Part shown: piece after piece, positions 7,813-15,389 of the stretch
Position numbering within the stretch: the stretch's first letter is position 1
Layout of the letters: each line of letters starts with the position of its first letter
Source: an uncultured Clostridia bacterium
GTDB lineage: Bacteria; Bacillota; Clostridia; Christensenellales; QALW01
Direction: 5' to 3'
DNA length: 64,000 bases
NCBI GenBank assembly: GCA_934465535.1
Contig: CAKSKV010000007.1
Coordinates: 1-64,000 of the forward strand
The notes under the pieces: model-generated
The model's input: the letters and a program-made list of their open reading frames with translations, nothing else
Told to the model about the DNA's origin: nothing
Databases searched by the model: none
Program-made: the position numbers and the translations under genes

Positions 7813-9540
7813 ATGAAGCTTGCAAATCTTGTAGGAGAAAGATTCAAGGAAAGGCCGGCGGACTGCAGCATTGACAGTCAGGCGCTTATGGTAAGGGGCG
7901 GCTATATAAAGTATGTCGCCAACGGTATATACTCTTCGTTTATGCCCATGAAGAGAATAACAAAAAAGATCGAAAACATAATACGCCAGGAGATGGATGC
8001 CATCGACGGGCAGGAGGTGCTGTTCCCGGTGGTTATGCCCGCTTCGCTGTGGGAGGAATCGGGAAGATATAAAAGCGTGGGCAGCGAGCTTGTCCGCTTT
8101 ACCGACCGCAACGACGGCCGGTATGTGCTGGGCATGACGCACGAGGAGGCAGCGGTGCAGCTGGTGCGGGAGTACGGCGGCAGCTACCTGAAGTATCCGT
8201 TTATGATATATCAGATACAGACAAAATTCCGCGACGAGGCGCGCCCGCGCGGCGGACTTATACGCGTGCGTGAATTTACAATGAAGGATGCCTATTCCTT
8301 CCACACCTCACAGCAGGATCTGGAGGAGTATTATCAGCGCTGCCATAAGGCCTACGAGCGCATTTTTGCCCGTGTGGGAGTGCCGGAGGTAGTAAGCGTA
8401 AAATCCGATTCCGGAATGATGGGGGGCAGCGTGTCGCATGAGTTCATGCTGCTTACCGGCATAGGGGAGGATTCCATAGTTATTTGCCCCGAATGCGGCT
8501 ACCGCGCAAACATGGAGGCTGCGGAAACGGTGTGCGTCCGCCCGGAAAGAAAGGAAAACGCTTCTCCGCTTGAAAAGCACGCCACCCCCGGAAGCCATAC
8601 CATAGACGAGGTGTGCACCGCCCTCGGCTGCACTGCGGATAAAACCTGCAAGGCTGTGGTGTACCGCAAGGAAACGGACGATAAGCTGGTGGTGCTGTTT
8701 TTGCGCGGTGACTGCGAGGTAAACGAGGCCAAGCTTAAAAACCTGCTGGGCAGTGATGTGTTCCCCGCAACTCTGGGGGAGGACAGCGGGCTTGAGGCGG
8801 GCTTTATAGGGCCGGTGGGGCTTAATACCGATGCCACCGTAATCTATGACCGCACGCTCGAAGGTATGCAGGATCTTGTGTGCGGCGCAAACTGCCGCGG
8901 CTATCATTACACCGGCCTTGATATGCAGCGGGATGTGCCCGATGCGGTATACAGCGATGTATCCAAGGTGCGTCCCGGCGGAATATGCCCCGTGTGCGGC
9001 AAGCCGGTGCTTACCGTAAAGCGCGGAATAGAGGTGGGCAACATATTCCAGCTGGGTACCAAGTATACAAAGAGCATGAATATGACCTATGTGGACGAAA
9101 AAGGGGAAAGCCACTATCCGATAATGGGCTGCTACGGCATAGGCGTAGGACGGCTTGCGGCTTCGGTATGCGAGGTTCGCCACGACGACTACGGCCCGAT
9201 ATGGCCTATGAGCATAGCGCCTTGGCAGGTGCATCTGTGCGCGGTGCGTGCGGATGACGAGCAGGTGCGTGCAAAAGCGGAGGAGCTGTACAATGCGCTT
9301 ATGCAGGCGGGAGTGGAGGTAATATATGACGACCGCAGCGTGAGTGCAGGCATAATGTTCTCCGATGCCGACCTTCTTGGAGTTCCGCTGAGACTTGTCG
9401 TCAGCCCGCGCAATAATAAGCAGGGCGTTTGCGAGCTGGTAAGCCGGGATAAGAGCTTTGATGTACGCCTGCCTCTTGACGATGCGAAGGAGTGCGTTAA
9501 GGCAATAAAGGAAAAAATAGCGCAGATGCTGGAATTCTGA
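7813..9540 (+). CDS. proS: Prolyl-tRNA synthetase
   Basis: 575 residues, the usual length of bacterial-type ProS with an inserted editing domain. It charges tRNA-Pro with proline in the cytoplasm. Class II motif 2 is FRDEARPRGGLIRVREF (near residue 140). A YbaK-like editing insertion occupies roughly residues 225-400, motif 3 GIGVGRLAA lies near 444, and the C-terminal part is an anticodon-binding domain. GGGAGGAG precedes the ATG. Expression is controlled by the T-box leader directly upstream; a terminator follows at 9595. Confidence 0.97.
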   Translation: MKLANLVGERFKERPADCSIDSQALMVRGGYIKYVANGIYSSFMPMKRITKKIENIIRQEMDAIDGQEVLFPVVMPASLWEESGRYKSVGSELVRFTDRNDGRYVLGMTHEEAAVQLVREYGGSYLKYPFMIYQIQTKFRDEARPRGGLIRVREFTMKDAYSFHTSQQDLEEYYQRCHKAYERIFARVGVPEVVSVKSDSGMMGGSVSHEFMLLTGIGEDSIVICPECGYRANMEAAETVCVRPERKENASPLEKHATPGSHTIDEVCTALGCTADKTCKAVVYRKETDDKLVVLFLRGDCEVNEAKLKNLLGSDVFPATLGEDSGLEAGFIGPVGLNTDATVIYDRTLEGMQDLVCGANCRGYHYTGLDMQRDVPDAVYSDVSKVRPGGICPVCGKPVLTVKRGIEVGNIFQLGTKYTKSMNMTYVDEKGESHYPIMGCYGIGVGRLAASVCEVRHDDYGPIWPMSIAPWQVHLCAVRADDEQVRAKAEELYNALMQAGVEVIYDDRSVSAGIMFSDADLLGVPLRLVVSPRNNKQGVCELVSRDKSFDVRLPLDDAKECVKAIKEKIAQMLEF

Positions 9541-9594
9541 AAAAATAAGCGGGATAATTATTAAATAAAAACAGAATTAAACTCGGACTGAAAC

Positions 9595-9632
9595 AAAAAC
9601 AAGTCGTATATGCTTAATGCGGCTTGTTTTTT
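9595..9632 (+). terminator. Intrinsic terminator after proS
   Basis: Stem AAAAACAAGTCG / CGGCTTGTTTTT (one G-U pair) around a 13-base loop, followed by a T-tract. Confidence 0.75.
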
Positions 9633-9947
9633 GCGATTTTGCCGGGTTTTATCGGGCTTTTTTGACGAAAAACCGGCGCTTGGGCAAGGCGATGCTTTTT
9701 TGCGCGCGGCGGGCGCAGGGGCTGCGCCCCTTAAGCGCCCCCGCCCGGCCTTACGGCCGTGCCGGCGTTCGCCGTCGCCGCGCGCCCTCCGCCCGCAGCC
9801 TTTTGCACACAAAGCAAGCCCTCTCGCGCCGCCGCCTTTTCGCCGCGGCCGGCCCCTCGGCTGCGCCTGCGTGCCCTCCGCCGGCCTTGCGGCCGCCGCA
9901 AGCCCCCGTTTTCGGGCGCTTTGGCCGCGGCTCCACCATGCAGGCGC
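9633..9947. other. GC-rich spacer, no gene supported
   Basis: About 315 bases of very GC-rich DNA with many short palindromes (for example GGGGCTGCGCCCC and CGGCCTTACGGCCG). Open frames exist on both strands only because stop codons are rare at this composition; the translations are Arg/Ala/Pro-rich, start without ribosome binding sites and resemble nothing known. It lies just downstream of a decayed glycosidase remnant and may be further decayed sequence. Confidence 0.5.
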
Positions 9948-10170
9948 TATTTCTCAACAGCCGCTTTTTTTCGGTTCGCGGCAATTATTTCGGAATAATC
10001 GTCAAATTTATCCTCGCGGTCGTATGTGCAGATCGTTTACCTCCTGCTCTGCATCATAAAGCTGAGTGCAGCAGAAGCCCATGATATTCGGCGCCTCCGG
10101 CAGCGCGGAAACAAGCCCCTTGCAGCGGGCAAAGAATTTCTCCTGCGTTTTCGGTGCATTGCCGCAGCGG
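9948..10170 (-). pseudogene. Remnant of a family 2 glycoside hydrolase (C-terminal end)
   Basis: Read on the minus strand from 10169, one frame gives RCGNAPKTQEKFFARCKGLV, then APNIMGFCCTQLYDAEQEVNDLH. This is the characteristic end of the catalytic barrel of bacterial GH2 beta-galactosidases and beta-glucuronidases (family pattern near WGYGNAP ... GFCYTQL.DVEQE.NGL). About one codon later the frame breaks, and the continuation YDREDKFDDYSEIIAANRKK, ending at a TAG (9948-9950), is in another frame, so there is at least one indel. The rest of the gene (some 500 or more codons) is absent: a terminator and another gene begin directly upstream. This is a deletion remnant, not a functional gene. 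Confidence 0.8.
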
Positions 10171-10177
10171 GATAAAT

Positions 10178-10204
10178 AAAGGCCGGGTTTTTTGCCCGGC
10201 CTTT
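10178..10204 (-). terminator. Intrinsic terminator after the surface beta-helix gene
   Basis: Perfect stem AAAGGCCGGG / CCCGGCCTTT with a T/A-rich loop. It lies 15 bases beyond the stop of the minus-strand gene at 10220 and just upstream of the GH2 remnant. Confidence 0.75.
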
Positions 10205-10219
10205 GTGCTTTTGGTGCAG

Positions 10220-12085
10220 CTATTGTTCGCTTCCGCTGCCCTCCTGTTTTTCGTCGTCCCCTGCCGTATTTTTCGGCTTATCCGAAGCAGGCGGGGCTTC
10301 TGTCGGCGCGGGCGCTTTTTCGCCGTTTTGCGGCGGGGTATTCGTGTTTTTTTCCGCCTTCTTTTTGCTCCTTAAGCATATGAAGGCTGCTGCTGCGGCG
10401 CCTATTGCGGCGGCCGCCAGTACCGAGAACACAATTATCCAAACAAGATTTACGCTCTGCGTGTTTTCGTTCTGATTCGGCTGTTCATCGCCGGAGGAGG
10501 GGTCGCGGCCGTCCTGCGGCGGTTGTCCCGGGGTAAAGCCGCCGGAACCGCCCGAGCCGGAGGAGGCGTTCTGCCCGCTTACGGCGCTTTGCGTGCCTAT
10601 AAGGGTGTCTCCGGCATAAAGGGAGTAGCTTTTTCCCGCCTCAAGCTCCGGGGAGGAAAGCACGATATATCCGCTTTGGCACATGGCCGTTGCCGTAATA
10701 AGGGTATTTCCGTCCTCATCCCGCAGGGTGAGCGTGCTGTCCTGCGCTATCAGGCTGCCCTGAGCGCTTCCCGACGGTCCGTTCGCTTGGGCCTCGCTTG
10801 CGGGGTTATCCGGCTTTGCCGGGGGCTGCGCGGAACCGCCCGCACCGTCCTGACCGGAAGTGCCGCCCTGCGGAAAGCCGCCTTGGCCGCCCTCCGAGCC
10901 TCCGGGACGGCCGCCTTTATCACCGCCGTTATTTCCGCCCGGGAAGCCGCCGTTTCCGATGCCGGGGCGTCCGCCCGTACCGCTTAGGGCAAATATCACG
11001 CAGGGCTGGTCTGCGTTAAGCTTCATTCCCATGCCGCCGCTGCCGCCTCCGGCTATAACGGTGCCGCCGCTTACGGTCACCGTGCCGTCGGCATCAAGGG
11101 GCTGGTTGTCGGTGCTGTTGGCGCTCCACAGGCTTATGAAGCCCCCGGTTATTGTAAGATCACCGTTTGAATCAAAGCCGTCCCCCGATGAGGTGTACAT
11201 TTTAAGCGTTCCGCCGTTTATTGTTATGCTGAATTCTCCGCCTGAGAGCTCCTTGTTTGCTGCGTTTATGCAGTCGTCCGCTGCGGTGATCTCCAGCGTG
11301 CCGGAATTGACGGTAACGCTTACCGCCTCCAGCCCTTCATAGCAGGCGGAAATGCTTATAACGGGGCCGTCTGTACCTGTCTGCCCCACGGTAAGCACGG
11401 TGTCGGAGTGCAGCGCATCGTCCTTTGCGTTTATTTTCAGGGTTCCGGAGCTAATTATAAGCTCGCCGCCGGCATTTACCGCATCGTTTACCGAGGTTAT
11501 GTCAAGGTTGCCCGCCAATACAAGCCGGCTTGCGTTGTCTTCCTCCGCTCCGCCCGTCTTTATGCCGTTTTTGCCCGAAGCGTTTATAATTATCTCTCCG
11601 TCACCGTTTACGGTGAGCTGTGCGCCGTCCTTGCATTTTATAACGGCGTTCTCGGCGTTTTCATTTTCGGTATAGTTATCGGAATTGTTTTTCTCCGTGT
11701 CCGACAGCGTGTTTTTCGTGCCCGCCGCGGCAGTCAGAGTAACATGGGAGGATTTTCCCACGCATACGGCGGCGCTGTCTTCGCTTTTAAGGGTAAGGCC
11801 GTTGAGCACTATGGTGACATCCTGTATGTTTTTCTTAACCTTTATGCTGCCGTTTTTGCACGAGCCGGAAACGATATATGTGCCCGGCGCGCTTATCGTA
11901 AGCTGCGTGCCCTCCGCGGAATACCCGTCCGTGCCGTTTTCGGCTTCTATTTTGTTATCGTAAAAAACAATGCTTGTGCCCTCGTACTGCTCCGCCGCTG
12001 CCGGCAGCGCCGGCAAAGCAAGCAGCACGCACATAAGCGCGCACAGCAGCGCGCGGAAATACAGTCCTGCCCTTTTCTTTTTCAT
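10220..12085 (-). CDS. Surface-anchored carbohydrate-binding beta-helix protein (Cthe_2159-like)
   Basis: 621 residues. Residues 1-31 are a signal peptide (LALPALPAAAEQ). Residues about 35-350 consist of repeated short beta-strand turns (DAVNAGGELIISSGTLKI, DDALHSDTVLTV, DDCINAANKELSGG, SGDGFDSNGDLTI). They have the DDALHS/DDCINA pattern and the N-terminal SAPGTYIVSG of the carbohydrate-binding family typified by Cthe_2159, a calcium-bound beta-helix that binds plant polysaccharides. A Gly/Pro/Gln-rich linker follows (about 370-440), then a second small domain, a membrane span (LVWIIVFSVLAAAAIGAAAAAF) and a cytoplasmic basic, acidic-ended tail. GGAAAGGATG precedes the ATG at 12085. Binding specificity is inferred from the family. 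Confidence 0.8.
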   Translation of the reverse strand: MKKKRAGLYFRALLCALMCVLLALPALPAAAEQYEGTSIVFYDNKIEAENGTDGYSAEGTQLTISAPGTYIVSGSCKNGSIKVKKNIQDVTIVLNGLTLKSEDSAAVCVGKSSHVTLTAAAGTKNTLSDTEKNNSDNYTENENAENAVIKCKDGAQLTVNGDGEIIINASGKNGIKTGGAEEDNASRLVLAGNLDITSVNDAVNAGGELIISSGTLKINAKDDALHSDTVLTVGQTGTDGPVISISACYEGLEAVSVTVNSGTLEITAADDCINAANKELSGGEFSITINGGTLKMYTSSGDGFDSNGDLTITGGFISLWSANSTDNQPLDADGTVTVSGGTVIAGGGSGGMGMKLNADQPCVIFALSGTGGRPGIGNGGFPGGNNGGDKGGRPGGSEGGQGGFPQGGTSGQDGAGGSAQPPAKPDNPASEAQANGPSGSAQGSLIAQDSTLTLRDEDGNTLITATAMCQSGYIVLSSPELEAGKSYSLYAGDTLIGTQSAVSGQNASSGSGGSGGFTPGQPPQDGRDPSSGDEQPNQNENTQSVNLVWIIVFSVLAAAAIGAAAAAFICLRSKKKAEKNTNTPPQNGEKAPAPTEAPPASDKPKNTAGDDEKQEGSGSEQ

Positions 12086-12327
12086 TTATGCCATCCTTTC
12101 CGCGCCCGTGTCCCGGACGCCGGATTTTTTATCCGCCGGGAGTGCAGCCGGAGCGTTTCCGCCCGATGCCTTTACTGCATTTCCCCTTTGGCATATTAAG
12201 GATACCGTATCAAGGTTAAATATAAATAACGGCAGTGTGAATTCTTTCTGAAATTCCTCTTTTATTATTATGCACGCTAAATAGCGAACTTTATAAAACA
12301 GGCGGCGCCGCATACAAAGCAGCGTAC
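12086..12327. other. Intergenic region before the surface protein gene
   Basis: It holds the ribosome binding site of the minus-strand gene. No clear promoter hexamer pair or gene was found; a short minus-strand frame at 12086-12313 lacks a binding site. Confidence 0.4.
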
Positions 12328-12357
12328 AAAAAACCGGCTCTGCATAAGCAAAGCCGG
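12328..12357 (-). terminator. Intrinsic terminator after hflC
   Basis: On the minus strand CCGGCT / AGCCGG with a 12-base loop, followed by TTTTTT. It lies 44 bases past the hflC stop. Confidence 0.8.
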
Positions 12358-12400
12358 CCGGATATTATGCTTTTAGGTGTATATATTTAAGTGAAAATAC

Positions 12401-13288
12401 TCAGCCGCCGTTTTCCAGCAGCTTTACAAGCTCGCTGTCCCTGCCCAGAATAACCGTCTTGCTGCTGCCGTCCAGGGAGGCCTTCAGCGCCTCAAGCGCC
12501 TGAGTGTAGCGGTAAAAATCCTGCTTTTCCGCCGTGTCGTAGGCCTGGGAGAGCAAACGCATGTATTCCTCCTCCCCTTCGGCAATTTCCTGAGCGGCCT
12601 TTACCCTCGCCTGAGAGAGGGTTATGTTCACATCCTTATCCACATCGTTGCGGATAAGCGAGGCCTGATACTGTCCGTCCGCCAGAAACTTTTCCGCCTG
12701 CTGATTGCGCTCGGATATCATGCGCTGATATACCGCCGATTCGTTATCCTCCGGCAGATCAAGACGCTTCACCTTTATATCCACTACCTCTATGCCGTAT
12801 ATGCGGGAGGCCTCGGCCACCTCCTTTGTTACCGCCTCGTACAAATCCTCGCGCCCCTCCACATTGCCGGGGTTTATTATCTGCGTCTGCTGGAGCGTGC
12901 CCATGCGGTTTTTAAGCGAATTGTAGGTGAGCACATCCAAGCGCCCCTCGGCCTCGGAGGTGCTGCCCAGAGTCTGATAGAAGGTCTTGGGGTCGGATAT
13001 GCGCCAAAGAATATAGCTGTTTACCGTCATGTTCTTTTTATCGGCGGTAAGCACCTCGGATTCCGGCAGATCGTAAAGGTTTGTGGCCTTGTTATAATAT
13101 TTGATGCTGTCCACAAAGGGTATGCGGAAGTGCAGCCCGGCGGTGTCCGTCGTATCCACTATTGCGGAAAACCGAACAACACAGGCGTATTCGTTCTCCT
13201 TTACAACATATGTGCAGCAAAGGCACAGTATCACTGCCAATAATATGAATACAGCGGGCAGAAGCGCGCGCAGAATTTTCTTTTTCAT
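12401..13288 (-). CDS. hflC: HflC-like SPFH (stomatin/prohibitin) membrane protein
   Basis: 295 residues. One N-terminal membrane span (residues 7-27) is followed by an SPFH domain (NEYACVVRFSAIVDTTDTAG, GLHFRIPFVDSIKYYN) and a C-terminal helical region (EAEGRLDVLTYNSLKNRM, NQQAEKFLADG). This is the HflC order. In well-studied bacteria HflC and HflK form a large ring-like membrane complex that modulates the FtsH protease; no ftsH is in this window. AAGGAGAAC precedes the ATG. It lies 95 bases after hflK, so the two are probably co-transcribed. Confidence 0.9.
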   Translation of the reverse strand: MKKKILRALLPAVFILLAVILCLCCTYVVKENEYACVVRFSAIVDTTDTAGLHFRIPFVDSIKYYNKATNLYDLPESEVLTADKKNMTVNSYILWRISDPKTFYQTLGSTSEAEGRLDVLTYNSLKNRMGTLQQTQIINPGNVEGREDLYEAVTKEVAEASRIYGIEVVDIKVKRLDLPEDNESAVYQRMISERNQQAEKFLADGQYQASLIRNDVDKDVNITLSQARVKAAQEIAEGEEEYMRLLSQAYDTAEKQDFYRYTQALEALKASLDGSSKTVILGRDSELVKLLENGG

Positions 13289-13383
13289 CGTGTTCTCCTT
13301 TTGTTTTTTATTTGCCGTTTGATTATTTCTCGTTTTGATAAATCCCGCCCGAAGCCTGCGCTCCGGGAAGATGCGCCGGGCCG

Positions 13384-14394
13384 TCAGCCCTTTTCGTCGG
13401 CGATTTTAAGAAAATCCTCTATAAGTATGTATTTGGCGGAATCGCCGCTGCCTGCATCGATTATCAGCTTTACATCGGGCAGTATTTCCTTGAGCGCCTC
13501 GTAATACATACGGCTTCTTGTAATTTCCGGGTTGCGGGCGTATTCCCCGAAGCGCGCGTTGAAAAGCGCCACCTGCTCCTGAGCCTCGTTTATGCGCCCG
13601 GTCTTCTGATACTCCGCGTCCTTAATCAGCTTGTCCGCCTCGGCCTGCGCCTTGGGCAGCTCGCCGTTTTTATAGGCCTTGGCCTCGTTTATCACGGTTT
13701 CCGCCTGCTGCTTTGCCGTTTCCACCGCCTTGAAGGCCTCGATTACCTCCTGCGTGGGCGGTTCGCTGTCCTGTATCTTAAGGTCGGAAAGCACTATTCC
13801 TATATCGTACTGCATCAGCACCCGGCTTATGCTCTCCCGCGCCAAGCGCTCCACCTCGCTGCGCCCGGTGGTAAGCACCGCATCCACCTCGGTTGCGCCT
13901 ATAACGCTGCGCACCTGGCTCTGCACCAGGTTTTTAAGCACCGCCGCAGGCTCATAGGAGCTGTAAAGGTATTTTACCGGGTCGCTTATTTTGTATTCCA
14001 CAAAAAAGTCGACATTTACTATGTTGTAATCCCCGGTTATCATCTTGCTTTCGGCCTCCACTGCGGTATAGTCCACTCCCGGCTCCGTCACGGTGTGATA
14101 GCCCAGCTCTATTTTCTGGTGCACATTCACCGGCACCTTGCTCACCTTTTGTATTCCGAAGGGCGCTTTAAGATGAAAGCCGGAGCGCTCCTGCACCGCC
14201 GTCACCCTGCCGAAGGTGGTAACAACTGCGGTCTCCTGCTCGTTTGTTGTGTAAAAACAGGTAAAAAGGGCTATAAGCAGCACCAATGCGGCAATGCCCC
14301 ACAGCGTCCAGCGCCGTATTTTGTCCGGCGTGAGGGATGCGGTGCGTGCGCCGTCCTTCCTGCGGTCCTGCTCCTGCTGAGTTACTATTCTCAT
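13384..14394 (-). CDS. hflK: HflK-like SPFH membrane protein
   Basis: 336 residues from the chosen ATG at 14394 (MRIVTQQEQDRRKD), which has AAGGAG six bases upstream; in-frame ATGs at 14409 and 14442 lack this. After a cytoplasmic tail of about 30 residues comes one membrane span (WGIAALVLLIALFTCFY), then the SPFH domain (TNEQETAVVTTFGRVTAVQERSG, GFHLKAPFGIQKVSKVP) and a long helical region (EAFKAVETAKQQAETVINEAKAY). It is the usual first gene of hflKC and the partner of the downstream HflC. The family usually carries a Gly-rich N-terminus; this one does not. Confidence 0.9.
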   Translation of the reverse strand: MRIVTQQEQDRRKDGARTASLTPDKIRRWTLWGIAALVLLIALFTCFYTTNEQETAVVTTFGRVTAVQERSGFHLKAPFGIQKVSKVPVNVHQKIELGYHTVTEPGVDYTAVEAESKMITGDYNIVNVDFFVEYKISDPVKYLYSSYEPAAVLKNLVQSQVRSVIGATEVDAVLTTGRSEVERLARESISRVLMQYDIGIVLSDLKIQDSEPPTQEVIEAFKAVETAKQQAETVINEAKAYKNGELPKAQAEADKLIKDAEYQKTGRINEAQEQVALFNARFGEYARNPEITRSRMYYEALKEILPDVKLIIDAGSGDSAKYILIEDFLKIADEKG

Positions 14395-14542
14395 GTTTTT
14401 CTCCTTCATTTTCCCGCCGCGGCGGTGATATTCGGTGTACACTTATGATTATACTATACTTCCGCCCTCTTTGCACCTGCTTTTTGGGCTGTTTAATTCG
14501 CGGTATTCAGACATCCGGAACAAATTGTTCAAATTTCGGGGC

Positions 14543-14571
14543 TTGAAATGCGGCTTGTTTGATGATATAAT
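14543..14571 (+). promoter_or_regulatory. Sigma-A-type promoter for deoC
   Basis: TTGAAA at 14543-14548, 17-base spacer, TATAAT at 14566-14571. It gives a leader of about 150 bases containing a CCGCCG/CGGCGG hairpin (14597-14622). It lies in the 335-base divergent gap between hflK and deoC. Confidence 0.7.
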
Positions 14572-14729
14572 AAAAGGAACAGCATAAACGGAAGAACCGC
14601 CGCAAACAACAAAAACGGCGGTGCACAGCCGCTTGTGCCGTACAAAACCCGAAGGCGGCAAATTTGCCGAATAAAAAACAAACAGCGCCCGGGCGAAAAG
14701 GCACGGGCGGTGAAAGGATATGAATATTT

Positions 14730-15389
14730 ATGAATATGAATAAAAGCGATATTCTCTCAAAAATCGATTCCACACTGCTTAAGCAGACGGCCACCTCCGA
14801 GCAGATATGCGCTCTTTGCGAAAACGCCATTAACAACCGCTTTGCCGCGGTGTGCGTCCAGCCCTGCTATGTGCCGCTGTGCGCAAAATGGTTAAACGGC
14901 AGCCCGGTAAAGGTGGCCACCGTCATCGGCTTCCCCATGGGGGCAAACACCACGGCGGTAAAGGCCTTTGAGGCGGCGGACGCCGTAAAAAACGGCGCGG
15001 ATGAGCTGGATATGGTAATAAATATCGGCCTTGCGCTGGAGGGCAACTGGCACGCCGTGCGCGACGATATAGCGGCGGTGGTGGAGGCGGCTCAGGGCAA
15101 GTGCGTAAAGGTGATAGTGGAAACCTGCTTTCTTAATAAAGAGCAGATAGCCGCCGCCTGCCGCGAAGCGGCGCAGGCCGGCGCGCAGTATGTAAAAACC
15201 TCCACCGGCATGGCGGAGGGCGGCGCTAAGGAGGAGGATGTGCGCCTTATGCACGATACGGTGCTGGGCCGCTGCCGCGTCAAGGCCGCCGGCGGAATAA
15301 GAACGCTTGCCGACTGCGAAAAAATGATAGCCGCAGGGGCGGAAAGAATAGGCACGGGAAATGCGGCATCCATTGCGGAGGAAAAATGA
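14730..15389 (+). CDS. deoC: Deoxyribose-phosphate aldolase
   Basis: 219 residues, normal length. It cleaves 2-deoxyribose 5-phosphate to glyceraldehyde 3-phosphate and acetaldehyde in deoxynucleoside catabolism. The class I aldolase residues are present: Schiff-base Lys156 in VKTSTG, Lys185 in VKAAGGIR and Asp94 in DELDMVINIG. GAAAGGA lies upstream of ATG 14730; ATG 14736 is an alternative, and an out-of-frame ATG at 14720 stops quickly. Its last bases overlap the start of the next gene (ATGA at 15386-15389). No deoD, deoA or cdd lies nearby; the coupled partner is instead a degenerate HisH-HisF protein. Confidence 0.95.
   Translation: MNMNKSDILSKIDSTLLKQTATSEQICALCENAINNRFAAVCVQPCYVPLCAKWLNGSPVKVATVIGFPMGANTTAVKAFEAADAVKNGADELDMVINIGLALEGNWHAVRDDIAAVVEAAQGKCVKVIVETCFLNKEQIAAACREAAQAGAQYVKTSTGMAEGGAKEEDVRLMHDTVLGRCRVKAAGGIRTLADCEKMIAAGAERIGTGNAASIAEEK

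Noticed and set aside
9610..10084. Overlapping plus-strand frames of 149-155 codons
   Set aside because: They are Arg/Ala/Pro-rich translations of a GC-rich spacer with no ribosome binding site, and they run across the antisense GH2 remnant.
12086..12313. 75-codon minus-strand frame upstream of the beta-helix gene
   Set aside because: No binding site or recognisable sequence; the AT/GC mix is that of a spacer.
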